A stretch of DNA of 45,434 bases from SAR86 cluster bacterium AG-422-E19 (lineage in GTDB: Bacteria; Pseudomonadota; Gammaproteobacteria; Magnimaribacterales; AG-339-G14), in assembly GCA_003213595.1 (NCBI GenBank), contig QCMR01000006.1, positions 1 to 45,434 of the forward strand, in the 5' to 3' direction. Positions 36,251 to 43,947 of the stretch are shown one piece after another; within the stretch, counting starts at the first letter, position 1, and each line of letters starts with the position of its first letter. The translations under genes were made by a program, and so were the position numbers. The notes under the pieces are model-generated. The model did not search any database, was not told the origin of the DNA, and saw nothing but the letters and a program-made list of their open reading frames with translations.

Positions 36251-36327
36251 TGGCGCGCCCGGAAGGATTCGAACCTCCGACACCCTAGTTCGTAGCCAGG
36301 TGCTCTATCCAACTGAGCTACGGGCGC
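36251..36327 (-). tRNA. tRNA-Arg (anticodon ACG)
   Basis: A 77-nt tRNA with a 7-bp acceptor stem GCGCCCG/CGGGCGC, discriminator G and an encoded CCA. The D arm has GCTC...GAGC, the anticodon loop is CTACGAA with ACG, and the T arm has the conserved GGTTCGAATCC. A34 would be edited to inosine to read CGU/CGC/CGA. Its 5' end is 4 nt from the csrA stop, so it is probably cut from the csrA transcript. Confidence 0.97.
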
Positions 36328-36331
36328 TTCT

Positions 36332-36499
36332 TTAACTCTCTTCAATAACTTTAGCGTGGATTTCTCCTCTGTGGACCGGTACGGCTTTAGGAGCATTTAT
36401 TCCTAAACGGACTTGGCCCCCTTTAATTTCCAATACTGTTACTTCCACATTATCGCCAATTACAAGAGTTTGATCCCTTCTTCGACTTAAAACTAACAA
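36332..36499 (-). CDS. csrA: Carbon storage regulator CsrA, TTG start
   Basis: Small dimeric RNA-binding regulator that binds GGA motifs in leaders and controls translation of carbon-storage, motility and biofilm genes. Reading the minus strand gives a 55-residue protein, MLVLSRRRDQTLVIGD followed by a normal CsrA body and the RNA-binding GINAPKAVPVHRGEI. The start is TTG at 36499, because the family begins Met-Leu-Ile/Val-Leu and the codon before (AAT) and before that (ATA) are not standard starts; AGGGG lies 7 nt upstream. It follows the acyltransferase gene by 57 nt. The csrA-tRNA neighbourhood is shared with enterobacteria, where serV and argV follow csrA. Confidence 0.93.
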   Translation of the reverse strand: MLVLSRRRDQTLVIGDNVEVTVLEIKGGQVRLGINAPKAVPVHRGEIHAKVIEES

Positions 36500-36556
36500 A
36501 TTTATTCCCCTTTCTACTAAGATAGCAAAAAAACCAACTAGGCTAAAGAAATTTAA

Positions 36557-37411
36557 TTAAATATCTAAGCCGTAAGGAGGTGCTTTTGAAATTTTGGGGT
36601 TTAATAAATAGGTTTTAGTTCTGAGATAATCTGCAAGTTCTTGATTTGATAAATCTGTATCTATATTTGAATATTTGAAAGGTTCTCCGACAATAAACTT
36701 GAAGTCACTTCCTATCCGTCTTTTAACTTCGTGAAAAAGCAAAGAAGCTCTGAACATGTCTCCAAGATGACTCGCTAATTGAAACTTTATGGAATTACAG
36801 CCATAAAAATAAATTGGAACGATTGTTGGGTCAGTTTGCTTAATAAGTCTCGAAGTAAATTTTTTCCACTCTGGATCAAAAGCCATCTTTGTATTTTCAT
36901 AAAACTTAGCAGTGGTAGATACGGTTCCTGAGGGAAATATTATTATGGATCCTCCATTGGCAAGGTGCTCTCTTGATTTTTTTCTAGTATCAAGATTAGT
37001 CAATAAAGCTTGTTTATCTCCAGTAAAGTCTATTGGTAATAAATACCCTTTTGTTTCAGGCGCTCTTAACAAAAGCGAATGTGTTAGTACCTTAAAATCA
37101 TCTCTATATTTTGAGACAAAATAACTTATTACCAATCCATCTAAAACTCCATAAGGATGATTTGCCACAAAAATAGTAGGACCTTCTTTTGGAATATTTA
37201 CATTTGAATTAAAGTCTAGTTTCAGTTTAAGCTGATCTAAACACCCATGCCAAAAACTATCCCATTTGTTTGGGTTTTCTTGGTACTCTCGATAAAGTTT
37301 GTACAAAGCAGGCTGACCAGCTAAAGATTCAATAGTTCTTATAATTAATTTACGGTACCAGGGATCATCAGGATCCGCATAGCTGAAGTATTTTGATTCA
37401 ATATATTCCAT
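36557..37411 (-). CDS. PlsC-like lysophospholipid acyltransferase
   Basis: Acyltransferase of 284 residues that would transfer a fatty acyl group to a lyso-lipid or similar acceptor at the membrane. The catalytic motif is NHPYGVLDG, with five rather than four residues between His and Asp, as in the OlsA/COG3176 branch rather than classical PlsC. The substrate-binding motif is FPSGTVSTT. The ATG at 37411 (MEYIESKY) is chosen over the ATG at 37420, whose first base is the terminal A of the tRNA-Ser CCA end. If tRNA processing cuts there, the message would start about 8 nt before the start codon, nearly leaderless. csrA follows in the same direction. Confidence 0.85.
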   Translation of the reverse strand: MEYIESKYFSYADPDDPWYRKLIIRTIESLAGQPALYKLYREYQENPNKWDSFWHGCLDQLKLKLDFNSNVNIPKEGPTIFVANHPYGVLDGLVISYFVSKYRDDFKVLTHSLLLRAPETKGYLLPIDFTGDKQALLTNLDTRKKSREHLANGGSIIIFPSGTVSTTAKFYENTKMAFDPEWKKFTSRLIKQTDPTIVPIYFYGCNSIKFQLASHLGDMFRASLLFHEVKRRIGSDFKFIVGEPFKYSNIDTDLSNQELADYLRTKTYLLNPKISKAPPYGLDI

Positions 37412-37419
37412 ATAAAGCA

Positions 37420-37509
37420 TGGCGGAGAGAAAGGGATTCGAACCCTTGAAGGAGTTGCCCCCTTACCCGCTTTCCAAGCGAGCGCATTCGACCACTCTGC
37501 CATCTCTCC
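37420..37509 (-). tRNA. tRNA-Ser (anticodon GGA)
   Basis: A 90-nt type II tRNA with acceptor stem GGAGAGA/TCTCTCC, discriminator G and encoded CCA. The anticodon loop contains GGA, reading UCU and UCC codons, and there is a long variable arm as expected for serine. The T arm is GGGTTCGAATCCC. The 5' end is 3 nt from the stop of the paraoxonase-like gene, and its last base overlaps a possible ATG of the acyltransferase gene. Confidence 0.97.
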
Positions 37510-37512
37510 ATT

Positions 37513-38559
37513 TTATTTAATATTAAAACTAGCGATTCTATCTCCATGAAAAGTACCTAGCCAGATTTTATTTGTTTCTGGCAGGGCAACTGTAGCGGCT
37601 CCCATTTGTTTATTAGAAAATTTATAACTATTAATTTCGCTTAAATCTGACAATGAAAGTTGATGAATGGTAAAAGGCAAAGGACACTGAACTATTGATT
37701 CATCACACTGTAGACCTTCTACACCAGAATAATTATGTGCCGCAACCCACAAACCAGAATCTGTAACTAAAAGATTATCTTTGCCTCCACCGAGGTGCTC
37801 ATACTCTACAGAATTATCAAGAAGACTAAATTTTACTGTTAATCCAGAAAACCAATAATTAATGTAGAGAAATTTCTCATCAGAAGATAAATCTATCCCA
37901 TTTGGAAAAGAACCACTGGTATTGGATAAAACATCAAAGCCATTTTCTTTACCCCAATAAAATACTTCCCCTGTATTTGAAATAAATATACTTGCAGAAA
38001 CTAATGACCATTCAGAAATATTAGAATCAAACATGCTTGTAACATAAAAAGAGCCATCTTTTTTTAAGGCAATATCATTGAAATATTTATTCTGTGGTGC
38101 ATCCACACAACCTCTCCATATCAGCTCAATGGTATCTGTCTCTATTAGTTCAAACAGCTCAATTGTCTCTCTAGGAAGGTGATTTACTACTGCGAGCATA
38201 TATTTTCCGTCGTTACGTTCAATAAGATCTATTCCGTGAGGTGATAATCTTTTGTCTTCTAGACTACAGGTATCATCTCCCCATTGATTGGCTTCATAAT
38301 TTATTGAAATTGGCTCTCTTTTTTTTGTCTTTAAATCAAAATAAACTAAGTTTCCAAATTTTGTATTTGGAGCAAGCGATCCAAACTCAGAAACTATAAT
38401 TTTTCTCTTAGAAGGAGAAAGATATAAATCTTCTGGATTCTGAAATCCACAAAATATTTCAAATATTTCATCATCATTACAAGTAGAAATTTCATTAAAT
38501 TCGTTGAAACCGAAAGAAGAAAAAAAGAATACAATTGTTAGAAAGAGTTCGTATAGCAT
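37513..38559 (-). CDS. Paraoxonase-like calcium-dependent lactonase/esterase
   Basis: Six-bladed beta-propeller of 348 residues with an N-terminal signal peptide (about 1-19). It matches paraoxonases (PON) at each active-site landmark: PEDLYLSP (E43, D44), SPHGID (H108), VVNHL (H127), FNDI (N161), FPNGIDLS (N220) and KDNLLV (D261, N262). These correspond to PON1 E53/D54, H115, H134, N168, N224 and D269/N270, the calcium ligands and the His dyad. Lactone hydrolysis in the periplasm or outside is therefore predicted, possibly of acyl-homoserine lactones or lipid lactones. It is the last gene of the ABC transporter operon, coupled to the permease by TAATG. Confidence 0.85.
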   Translation of the reverse strand: MLYELFLTIVFFFSSFGFNEFNEISTCNDDEIFEIFCGFQNPEDLYLSPSKRKIIVSEFGSLAPNTKFGNLVYFDLKTKKREPISINYEANQWGDDTCSLEDKRLSPHGIDLIERNDGKYMLAVVNHLPRETIELFELIETDTIELIWRGCVDAPQNKYFNDIALKKDGSFYVTSMFDSNISEWSLVSASIFISNTGEVFYWGKENGFDVLSNTSGSFPNGIDLSSDEKFLYINYWFSGLTVKFSLLDNSVEYEHLGGGKDNLLVTDSGLWVAAHNYSGVEGLQCDESIVQCPLPFTIHQLSLSDLSEINSYKFSNKQMGAATVALPETNKIWLGTFHGDRIASFNIK

Positions 38560-39332
38560 TAAGTCCTTATTCCATATCCTTTTTTAAGCAGATAATAAGC
38601 TAGAGTAAAAAAGATCAATATGAAAAAGGTTATCATCATCAGGGCAAATTGAACATTGATATCGGATACGCCTATCATTCCATATCTAAATGCATTAACC
38701 ATATAGAGCAAGGGATTCGCCTTTGAAACTATTTGCCAAGTATTTGATAAAAGATCTACAGAATAAAAAACTCCACCTAAATAAATCAAAGGAGTAAGAA
38801 TGAAGGTAGGTACGATATTTATATCGTCAAAATTGTCTGCAAATAGGGCATTCAAAAAGCCAGCTATTGAAAATAAAAAGGCAGTCATTACTACAACCAA
38901 AAGGGTCAAGGGGATATTTTGAACAGAAATGTCTGTAAATATTAAAGATGTAAGCAATACAAGAAAACCGACAATAATTCCTCTGACAACTCCACCGAGA
39001 ACAAACCCAATTAAAATCAAATAAGTAGGCATAGGAGAGACCAATAATTCTTCGATACTTCTCTGAAACTTCACACCAAAAAAGGATGAAACTACATTCG
39101 AATAAGCATTCGTAATAACTGCCAACATTACCAATCCCGGTGCCATGAATTGCATGTAGTCAAAACCGGACATTTTGCCTATTCTTTCGCCAATAAAAGT
39201 CCCAAATATTAAGAAATACAATATTGTTGTCAGTACTGAGGGAATCAAAGTTTGACTCCATATTCTAAAAAATCTTAAGACTTCCTTTCTTAAAAGAATG
39301 AATAAAGATCTTAGTTGTTCGTTAATGGTCAT
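38559..39332 (-). CDS. ABC-2 type transporter permease
   Basis: Inner-membrane subunit of an ABC exporter, 257 residues with six hydrophobic segments and the NodJ/ABC-2 pattern, including FGVKFQRSIEELLVSPMPTYLILIG broken by a short loop and FADNFDDINIVPTFILTPLIYLGGVFYS. Its start overlaps the ATPase gene by 11 nt and its stop overlaps the paraoxonase-like start by one base. Related exporters move polysaccharides, lipids or drugs; the cargo cannot be told from the sequence. Resembles E. coli YadH. Confidence 0.93.
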   Translation of the reverse strand: MTINEQLRSLFILLRKEVLRFFRIWSQTLIPSVLTTILYFLIFGTFIGERIGKMSGFDYMQFMAPGLVMLAVITNAYSNVVSSFFGVKFQRSIEELLVSPMPTYLILIGFVLGGVVRGIIVGFLVLLTSLIFTDISVQNIPLTLLVVVMTAFLFSIAGFLNALFADNFDDINIVPTFILTPLIYLGGVFYSVDLLSNTWQIVSKANPLLYMVNAFRYGMIGVSDINVQFALMMITFFILIFFTLAYYLLKKGYGIRT

Positions 39333-40236
39333 TATTGGTGAGTTTTAGAAATAATTCTTCAAGTCTATTGGTTTCGTTTCTCATACTTAAAATTTCAATA
39401 CCTTCATGATCAAAAAAATCAAATATTGAATTTAAATTAGTACCTTTGTTCGCTTGAACAGAAAAAGTTGCATCGTCTATTTTTTTTATATCAAAATTTT
39501 CCGAAGAAAGAATCTTGCTTGTTTTTTCTTTCAGATCAAAAACAAAGGTTTCTATCTCTATTTCTCTAAGAAAAGAATTCATATCTGAATTTCTAACAAT
39601 TTTTCCACGATCAATAATAGATATATTTTTGCAAAGCCTTTCTGCTTCTTCAAGATAATGAGTTGTAAGAATTATAGTGGTCCCCTTTTTATTTATTTCG
39701 ATTAAAAATTCCCACAAGGATCTCCTTAATTCTGTATCAACACCCGCAGTTGGTTCATCTAATATAAGAAGATCAGGATTATTAACCAAAGCTTTTGCAA
39801 CCATTAATCTTCTTTTCATTCCTCCAGACAAATTCCTACCTTGTTCATTCCTTTTGTCCCATAGATCTAATCTTTTGAGATAAAACTCACAATTGCTTTT
39901 AATTTCTGAAAATGGCATACCAAAGAAACCTGCTTGATGAAGCAAAATATTATGAACTGTTTCAAATTGATTGAAATTTACTTCCTGACCAACGATTCCA
40001 ATTCTTTTTTTTGCTTCGGAATGATGAGTATCTATATCTAAACCTAAAATATTTACTTTACCGGAGGATTTATTTACCAATGAACTTATGATGCCAATCA
40101 TGGTAGATTTACCCGCTCCATTTGGACCTAATAAAGCATAAAAGTCACCTTGCTCAACTTCGAAACTTATATCGTCTAAAGCTACTAAATTATTATCGTA
40201 AATCTTTGTAAGATTCTTGATTTCTAATGCTTTCAA
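39322..40236 (-). CDS. ABC transporter ATP-binding protein
   Basis: Nucleotide-binding subunit of the ABC-2 exporter, 304 residues. Walker A GPNGAGKST, Q-loop VGQEVNFNQF, signature NLSGGMKRRL, Walker B LLILDEPTAGVD and the H-loop in ILTTHYLEEAE are all intact. The C-terminal 70 residues form an extra domain as in YadG/CcmA-type drug and polysaccharide exporters. It starts one base after the VWA gene's stop. The tight packing with MoxR/VWA genes is a physical linkage; no functional link is known. Confidence 0.95.
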   Translation of the reverse strand: MKALEIKNLTKIYDNNLVALDDISFEVEQGDFYALLGPNGAGKSTMIGIISSLVNKSSGKVNILGLDIDTHHSEAKKRIGIVGQEVNFNQFETVHNILLHQAGFFGMPFSEIKSNCEFYLKRLDLWDKRNEQGRNLSGGMKRRLMVAKALVNNPDLLILDEPTAGVDTELRRSLWEFLIEINKKGTTIILTTHYLEEAERLCKNISIIDRGKIVRNSDMNSFLREIEIETFVFDLKEKTSKILSSENFDIKKIDDATFSVQANKGTNLNSIFDFFDHEGIEILSMRNETNRLEELFLKLTNNDH

Positions 40237-40237
40237 A

Positions 40238-41416
40238 TTATTTTTTTGATAGAAATGACATGCCGTCTTCTAAACCTTTTAAAGTCAAAGGGAACATGTT
40301 GTCATCAATAAGATGTCTTGAAATTTCAATTGAAGACGAGTAATCCCAATGCTCTTCTGGAACTGGGTTTAGCCAAATTAATTTATCGTAAGTGGTCATG
40401 ATTTTTTTCATCCAGACAGATCCTGCTTCTTCATTCCAGTGTTCAATACTGCCACCAGGATTAGTTATTTCATAAGGAGCCATAGTTGCATCACCTACAA
40501 ATATTATTTTGTAATCTGAAGCATATTTATGTATCACGTCTTCGGTTTTAATCCTTTCATTATGTCTTCTTCTATTATCCTTCCATACAGTCTCATAAAT
40601 GAAATTATGAAAATAAAAGTACTCCAAATTTTTAAATTCTGTTTTGCATGCAGAAAATAATTCTTCACAAATTTTAATATGAGGATCCATTGATCCACCA
40701 ACATCGAAGAAAACAAGAACTTTTACTGCATTGGTTTTTTCTGGAACCATTTTTATATCTAACAAACCGGCATTTTTAGCAGTACTTTTGATTGTGTCAT
40801 CTAAATCAAGTTCTTCATCATTAGATTGTCTTATGAATTTTCTCAATCTTCTAAGTGCGACTTTTATATTTCTTGTACCCAGTTCAACTGAATCATCTAA
40901 ATTTTTAAAATCTCTTTGTTGCCAGACTTTTACAGCTTTATTTTGTTTTCCTTCTCCGTCAACTCTAATGCCTTCAGGATGAGAACCTGCATTGCCGAAA
41001 GGCGATGTACCGCCTGTACCAACCCACTTATCTCCTTTTTGATGCTTTCCTTTTTGCTCTTCTAATCTTTTTTTGAATTCTGAAAGAAGTTTCTCAAGAC
41101 CACCCATTGTTTCAATTTTTTTTAGCTCATCTTCTGTCAAAAACTTTTCAAATTCTTTCCTTAACCACTCTTCTGGAACCAAAGCCTGGAGAACATCGTC
41201 TAAAGTTTCGAGACCTTTAAAGTAAATATCAAAGGCTCTATCAAACTTGTCATAATGTTTTTCATCTTTTACAAGAACAGATCTTGATAAATAGTAAAAA
41301 TCATTAATATCAGCAAAAATTACCTGTTTCTCTAGACCAGATATTAGATCTAGAAGTTCTCTCAGGGTACACGGTACGCCGACTTCTTTTAGAGTTTTAA
41401 AAAGATTTATTAACAT
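40238..41416 (-). CDS. VWA-domain (CoxE-like) protein partner of a MoxR ATPase
   Basis: A 392-residue protein with an N-terminal helical region, a charged Gly/Lys-rich linker (about 115-165) and a C-terminal von Willebrand factor A domain. The metal-ion-dependent adhesion site is FFDVGGSMD (D238, S242), DxGxS instead of the usual DxSxS; I recall the same pattern from proteobacterial relatives. Other landmarks are EYFYFHNFIYE and FVGDATMAPYEI. Such proteins work with MoxR AAA+ ATPases in metal-cofactor insertion or complex assembly. It begins 4 nt after the MoxR gene stop, so the pair is an operon. The client complex is not encoded here. Confidence 0.88.
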   Translation of the reverse strand: MLINLFKTLKEVGVPCTLRELLDLISGLEKQVIFADINDFYYLSRSVLVKDEKHYDKFDRAFDIYFKGLETLDDVLQALVPEEWLRKEFEKFLTEDELKKIETMGGLEKLLSEFKKRLEEQKGKHQKGDKWVGTGGTSPFGNAGSHPEGIRVDGEGKQNKAVKVWQQRDFKNLDDSVELGTRNIKVALRRLRKFIRQSNDEELDLDDTIKSTAKNAGLLDIKMVPEKTNAVKVLVFFDVGGSMDPHIKICEELFSACKTEFKNLEYFYFHNFIYETVWKDNRRRHNERIKTEDVIHKYASDYKIIFVGDATMAPYEITNPGGSIEHWNEEAGSVWMKKIMTTYDKLIWLNPVPEEHWDYSSSIEISRHLIDDNMFPLTLKGLEDGMSFLSKK

Positions 41417-41420
41417 TCAA

Positions 41421-42275
41421 TTAATTTTGGTTATTACCTTCTCTCCTCGTCATAAAAGCCAATCTTTCAAGCAATTGAACATCTTGTTCATTTTTAACTA
41501 AAGCTCCATATAAAGGTGGAATAGCTTTTGAAGGATCTCTATTCTTTAAGATTTCATCAGGTAAATCATCTGCCATCAAAAGTTTTAACCAATCAACCAA
41601 CTCAGAAGTGGAAGGTTTCTTTTTTAAACCAGGGACTTTCCTGACATCGAAGAAGATATCCAATGCTTCTTTTACAAGTTTTTCTTTTACTTTTGGGTGA
41701 TGTACTTTAATGATTTCTTTCATTGTTTCTCTGTCTGGGAAAGATATGTAATGAAAAAAACATCTTCTTAAGAATGCATCAGGAAGTTCTTTTTCATTGT
41801 TACTTGAAATGATCACTATTGGTCTTGTTGTAGCTTTTACAGTTTCTTTAGTCTCGTAAACATAGAATTCCATTCTGTCTAATTCTTGTAAAAGATCATT
41901 TGGAAATTCAATATCAGCTTTATCTATTTCATCAATAAGAAGGACCGCTTGTTTTTCCGAAGTAAATGCCTCCCAGAGTTTTCCTTTTTGAATGTAATTT
42001 GAAATGTCTTTTACCCTTTCGTCACCTAATTGAGAATCTCTCAATCTGGTAACGGCATCATATTCATATAATCCTTGTTGGGCTTTGGTTGTAGATTTAA
42101 TGTGCCATTCAATCAATGGAAGGTCTAAAGATTTAGCAACTTCTAATGCAAGCATTGTTTTTCCTGTTCCTGGCTCTCCTTTTATCAATAATGGTCTTTC
42201 AAGAGCTATTGCTGCATTCACTGAAAGGCTTAGATCGTCTGTAGCTATGTATGATTTTGTACCTGTAAATTTCAT
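41421..42275 (-). CDS. MoxR family AAA+ ATPase
   Basis: Chaperone-like ATPase of 284 residues. Walker A is GEPGTGKTM (about 36-44), Walker B VLLIDEIDKAD, sensor 1 PIVIISSNNEKELPDAFLRRC with the arginine finger, and the C-terminal lid region contains KKPSTSELVDWL. MoxR proteins act with a VWA partner to mature enzymes or membrane complexes, and the VWA gene follows after 4 nt. It is the first gene of the long minus-strand run that continues through the ABC transporter. A 55-nt spacer separates it from the thioesterase gene, where a promoter could lie but none is obvious. Confidence 0.95.
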   Translation of the reverse strand: MKFTGTKSYIATDDLSLSVNAAIALERPLLIKGEPGTGKTMLALEVAKSLDLPLIEWHIKSTTKAQQGLYEYDAVTRLRDSQLGDERVKDISNYIQKGKLWEAFTSEKQAVLLIDEIDKADIEFPNDLLQELDRMEFYVYETKETVKATTRPIVIISSNNEKELPDAFLRRCFFHYISFPDRETMKEIIKVHHPKVKEKLVKEALDIFFDVRKVPGLKKKPSTSELVDWLKLLMADDLPDEILKNRDPSKAIPPLYGALVKNEQDVQLLERLAFMTRREGNNQN

Positions 42276-42330
42276 TTATTTTCCTAATTTGAGTATTTTT
42301 TAAAAATCTATAATAACAATATTTTAAGTA

Positions 42331-43137
42331 TTATTTCTTAATTCTTAATTTTGCTAATTGTTTTGATTGGCCTACTAAATTACCTTTAGAATCCCAGATT
42401 TCCCTATCTTCTTCAATATAGTTATTGGTTATAAATTCAGTTTTGGCAATAACTTTTAAAGGGCCTGGTTCAGGTATGTTTCTAATGTGAGATGTTAACG
42501 TAAGTGTTGGAACCCATCCTACAGTGCCTAATTTATTATAAATAGGTGGAGTTGTTGCATCTAAAAATAAAATGAGTCCAAAAAGATTTACTGGTCCGCC
42601 ATCTTTCCACCCCATATACAATTTTAAGGTAGCATGATTTTCTTCCTTAGGATTTTCCCACCATATAGAATCTGAGCAATATTTTTTTTCTAGATTTTTA
42701 TCCAGTTTAGGACTGAAACCTTCTTTGTAGGGAACTTGCGTACATGTTTCATAATCTTCGAAATTAGGTTCACTTCTTAAATTTTCTTTTAAGCCTTTCA
42801 TCTTTGAAAAATCTGTAAAAGTTACGGTGGTAAAAATCTTTAAATTTCCTTTTTGACTCAGCGAAACATGTGCAGTTGAAGTATTTTTAGTGGATGCTAT
42901 TTTTGATACTTCGATGTCTGCAGGTCCGAACTCAACTCTATCTATATAGTTTGCTGATAGCACCAAAGGATCTTTATGATCAAGGTACTCTGAACAAGCC
43001 TTTGCAAGCAAAGACATTGAATATCCACCATTGGCAGTTTGTCCGATACTCCAGTTATCTGAAATATTTGCTGTAAAATTACCACTTGAGGTTTCAGTTA
43101 CTTTTATAGCATCTTCAAAGTTTTTAGAAATACTCAT
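42331..43137 (-). CDS. Acyl-CoA thioesterase family protein (double hotdog)
   Basis: Protein of 268 residues with the layout of TesB-like or 4HBT_3 thioesterases: an N-terminal hotdog with WSIGQTANGGYSMSLLAKA and RVEFGPADIEV, and a C-terminal one with TLTSHIRNIPEPGPLKVIAKTE and the late GNLVGQSKQLAKL. The NGGY motif and the aspartate-poor active site are as in PaaI/TesB relatives. It likely hydrolyses acyl-CoA esters, but the chain length is unknown. It faces tatD divergently, 24 nt apart. The gap is too short for two conventional promoters, so at least one must overlap a coding region. Confidence 0.82.
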   Translation of the reverse strand: MSISKNFEDAIKVTETSSGNFTANISDNWSIGQTANGGYSMSLLAKACSEYLDHKDPLVLSANYIDRVEFGPADIEVSKIASTKNTSTAHVSLSQKGNLKIFTTVTFTDFSKMKGLKENLRSEPNFEDYETCTQVPYKEGFSPKLDKNLEKKYCSDSIWWENPKEENHATLKLYMGWKDGGPVNLFGLILFLDATTPPIYNKLGTVGWVPTLTLTSHIRNIPEPGPLKVIAKTEFITNNYIEEDREIWDSKGNLVGQSKQLAKLRIKK

Positions 43138-43161
43138 ATGTAGTTTTAATCATAAATTTAA

Positions 43162-43947
43162 ATGAAAACTAATTCTTATTTTGACATAGGAGCCAACTTA
43201 ACTCATGAATCTTTTGATAAAGATTTAATAACAGTTATTGAAGAAGCTAAACAAAATAACGTAAAAAAAATTTGTATAACAAGTACTTCAATAGAAGATA
43301 CAAGGGTTTCTTTAAAATTATTAGAGAATGACCAAGATTTCTTCATAACTACTTGTGGTATTCATCCTCATTACGCAGACACATTTGAAGAGTCTAATAT
43401 TCGAGAGATAAAAGAATTAAGTGAACACCCTTTTGTAAAAGCTATTGGGGAGACAGGATTAGATTTTAATAGAAACTACTCGAAGAAAGATAATCAAATA
43501 TTATGTTTTAAGTCACAAATTGAAGTAGCTCAAGATCTAAATCTGCCTCTTTTCTTACATCAACGAGATGCGCATAAAGATTTTATGAATTGTTTTAGTA
43601 ATATAGATCTCAAAATAAATGTCGTAGTTCATTGTTTTACAGGGGGAAAAGAAGAATTTTATGAATATCTCGATAAAGGTTTTTGGATAGGATTTACCGG
43701 TTGGATTTGTGATCCAGTAAGGGGAAAACATATGATTGATTTAATAGCAAATATGCCTCTAGAAAGAATTATGATAGAAACGGATTCACCTTATTTACTT
43801 CCTAAAAATCTTAAAATTAAGGGTAGAAGAAACGAGCCAAAGTTTATTGTTGAAGTTGCAAAGAAAATAGCTAAATTACAAAATAAAGATTTAGAGGAAA
43901 TCACTCAAATATTTTTTGAAAACAGTCAAAAATTCTTCAATCTTTAA
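43162..43947 (+). CDS. tatD: TatD family metal-dependent DNase
   Basis: TIM-barrel hydrolase of 261 residues, with 3'-5' exonuclease activity in characterised TatD. Metal-site motifs are FDIGANLTHESFDKD (the TatD-type version of the HxH site), CGIHPHYAD, AIGETGLDFNR (Glu and Asp), LFLHQRDAH, VVHCFTGGKEEF and MIETDSPYLLPK. All expected His, Glu and Asp ligands are seen. Relatives YcfH and YjjV have a different N-terminal HCH. It overlaps the convergent CaiB-type gene by 4 nt. Role: DNA repair or turnover, single-copy housekeeping. Confidence 0.94.
   Translation: MKTNSYFDIGANLTHESFDKDLITVIEEAKQNNVKKICITSTSIEDTRVSLKLLENDQDFFITTCGIHPHYADTFEESNIREIKELSEHPFVKAIGETGLDFNRNYSKKDNQILCFKSQIEVAQDLNLPLFLHQRDAHKDFMNCFSNIDLKINVVVHCFTGGKEEFYEYLDKGFWIGFTGWICDPVRGKHMIDLIANMPLERIMIETDSPYLLPKNLKIKGRRNEPKFIVEVAKKIAKLQNKDLEEITQIFFENSQKFFNL

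Noticed and set aside
36494-36505. ATA codon as csrA start
   Set aside because: ATA is a very rare start; the TTG at 36499 aligns with the family Met-Leu-Val-Leu N-terminus and has a ribosome site at good spacing.
36251-37509. Integrated element attached to a tRNA gene
   Set aside because: No integrase, direct repeat of the tRNA 3' end or composition change is seen; genes continue as a normal operon on both sides.
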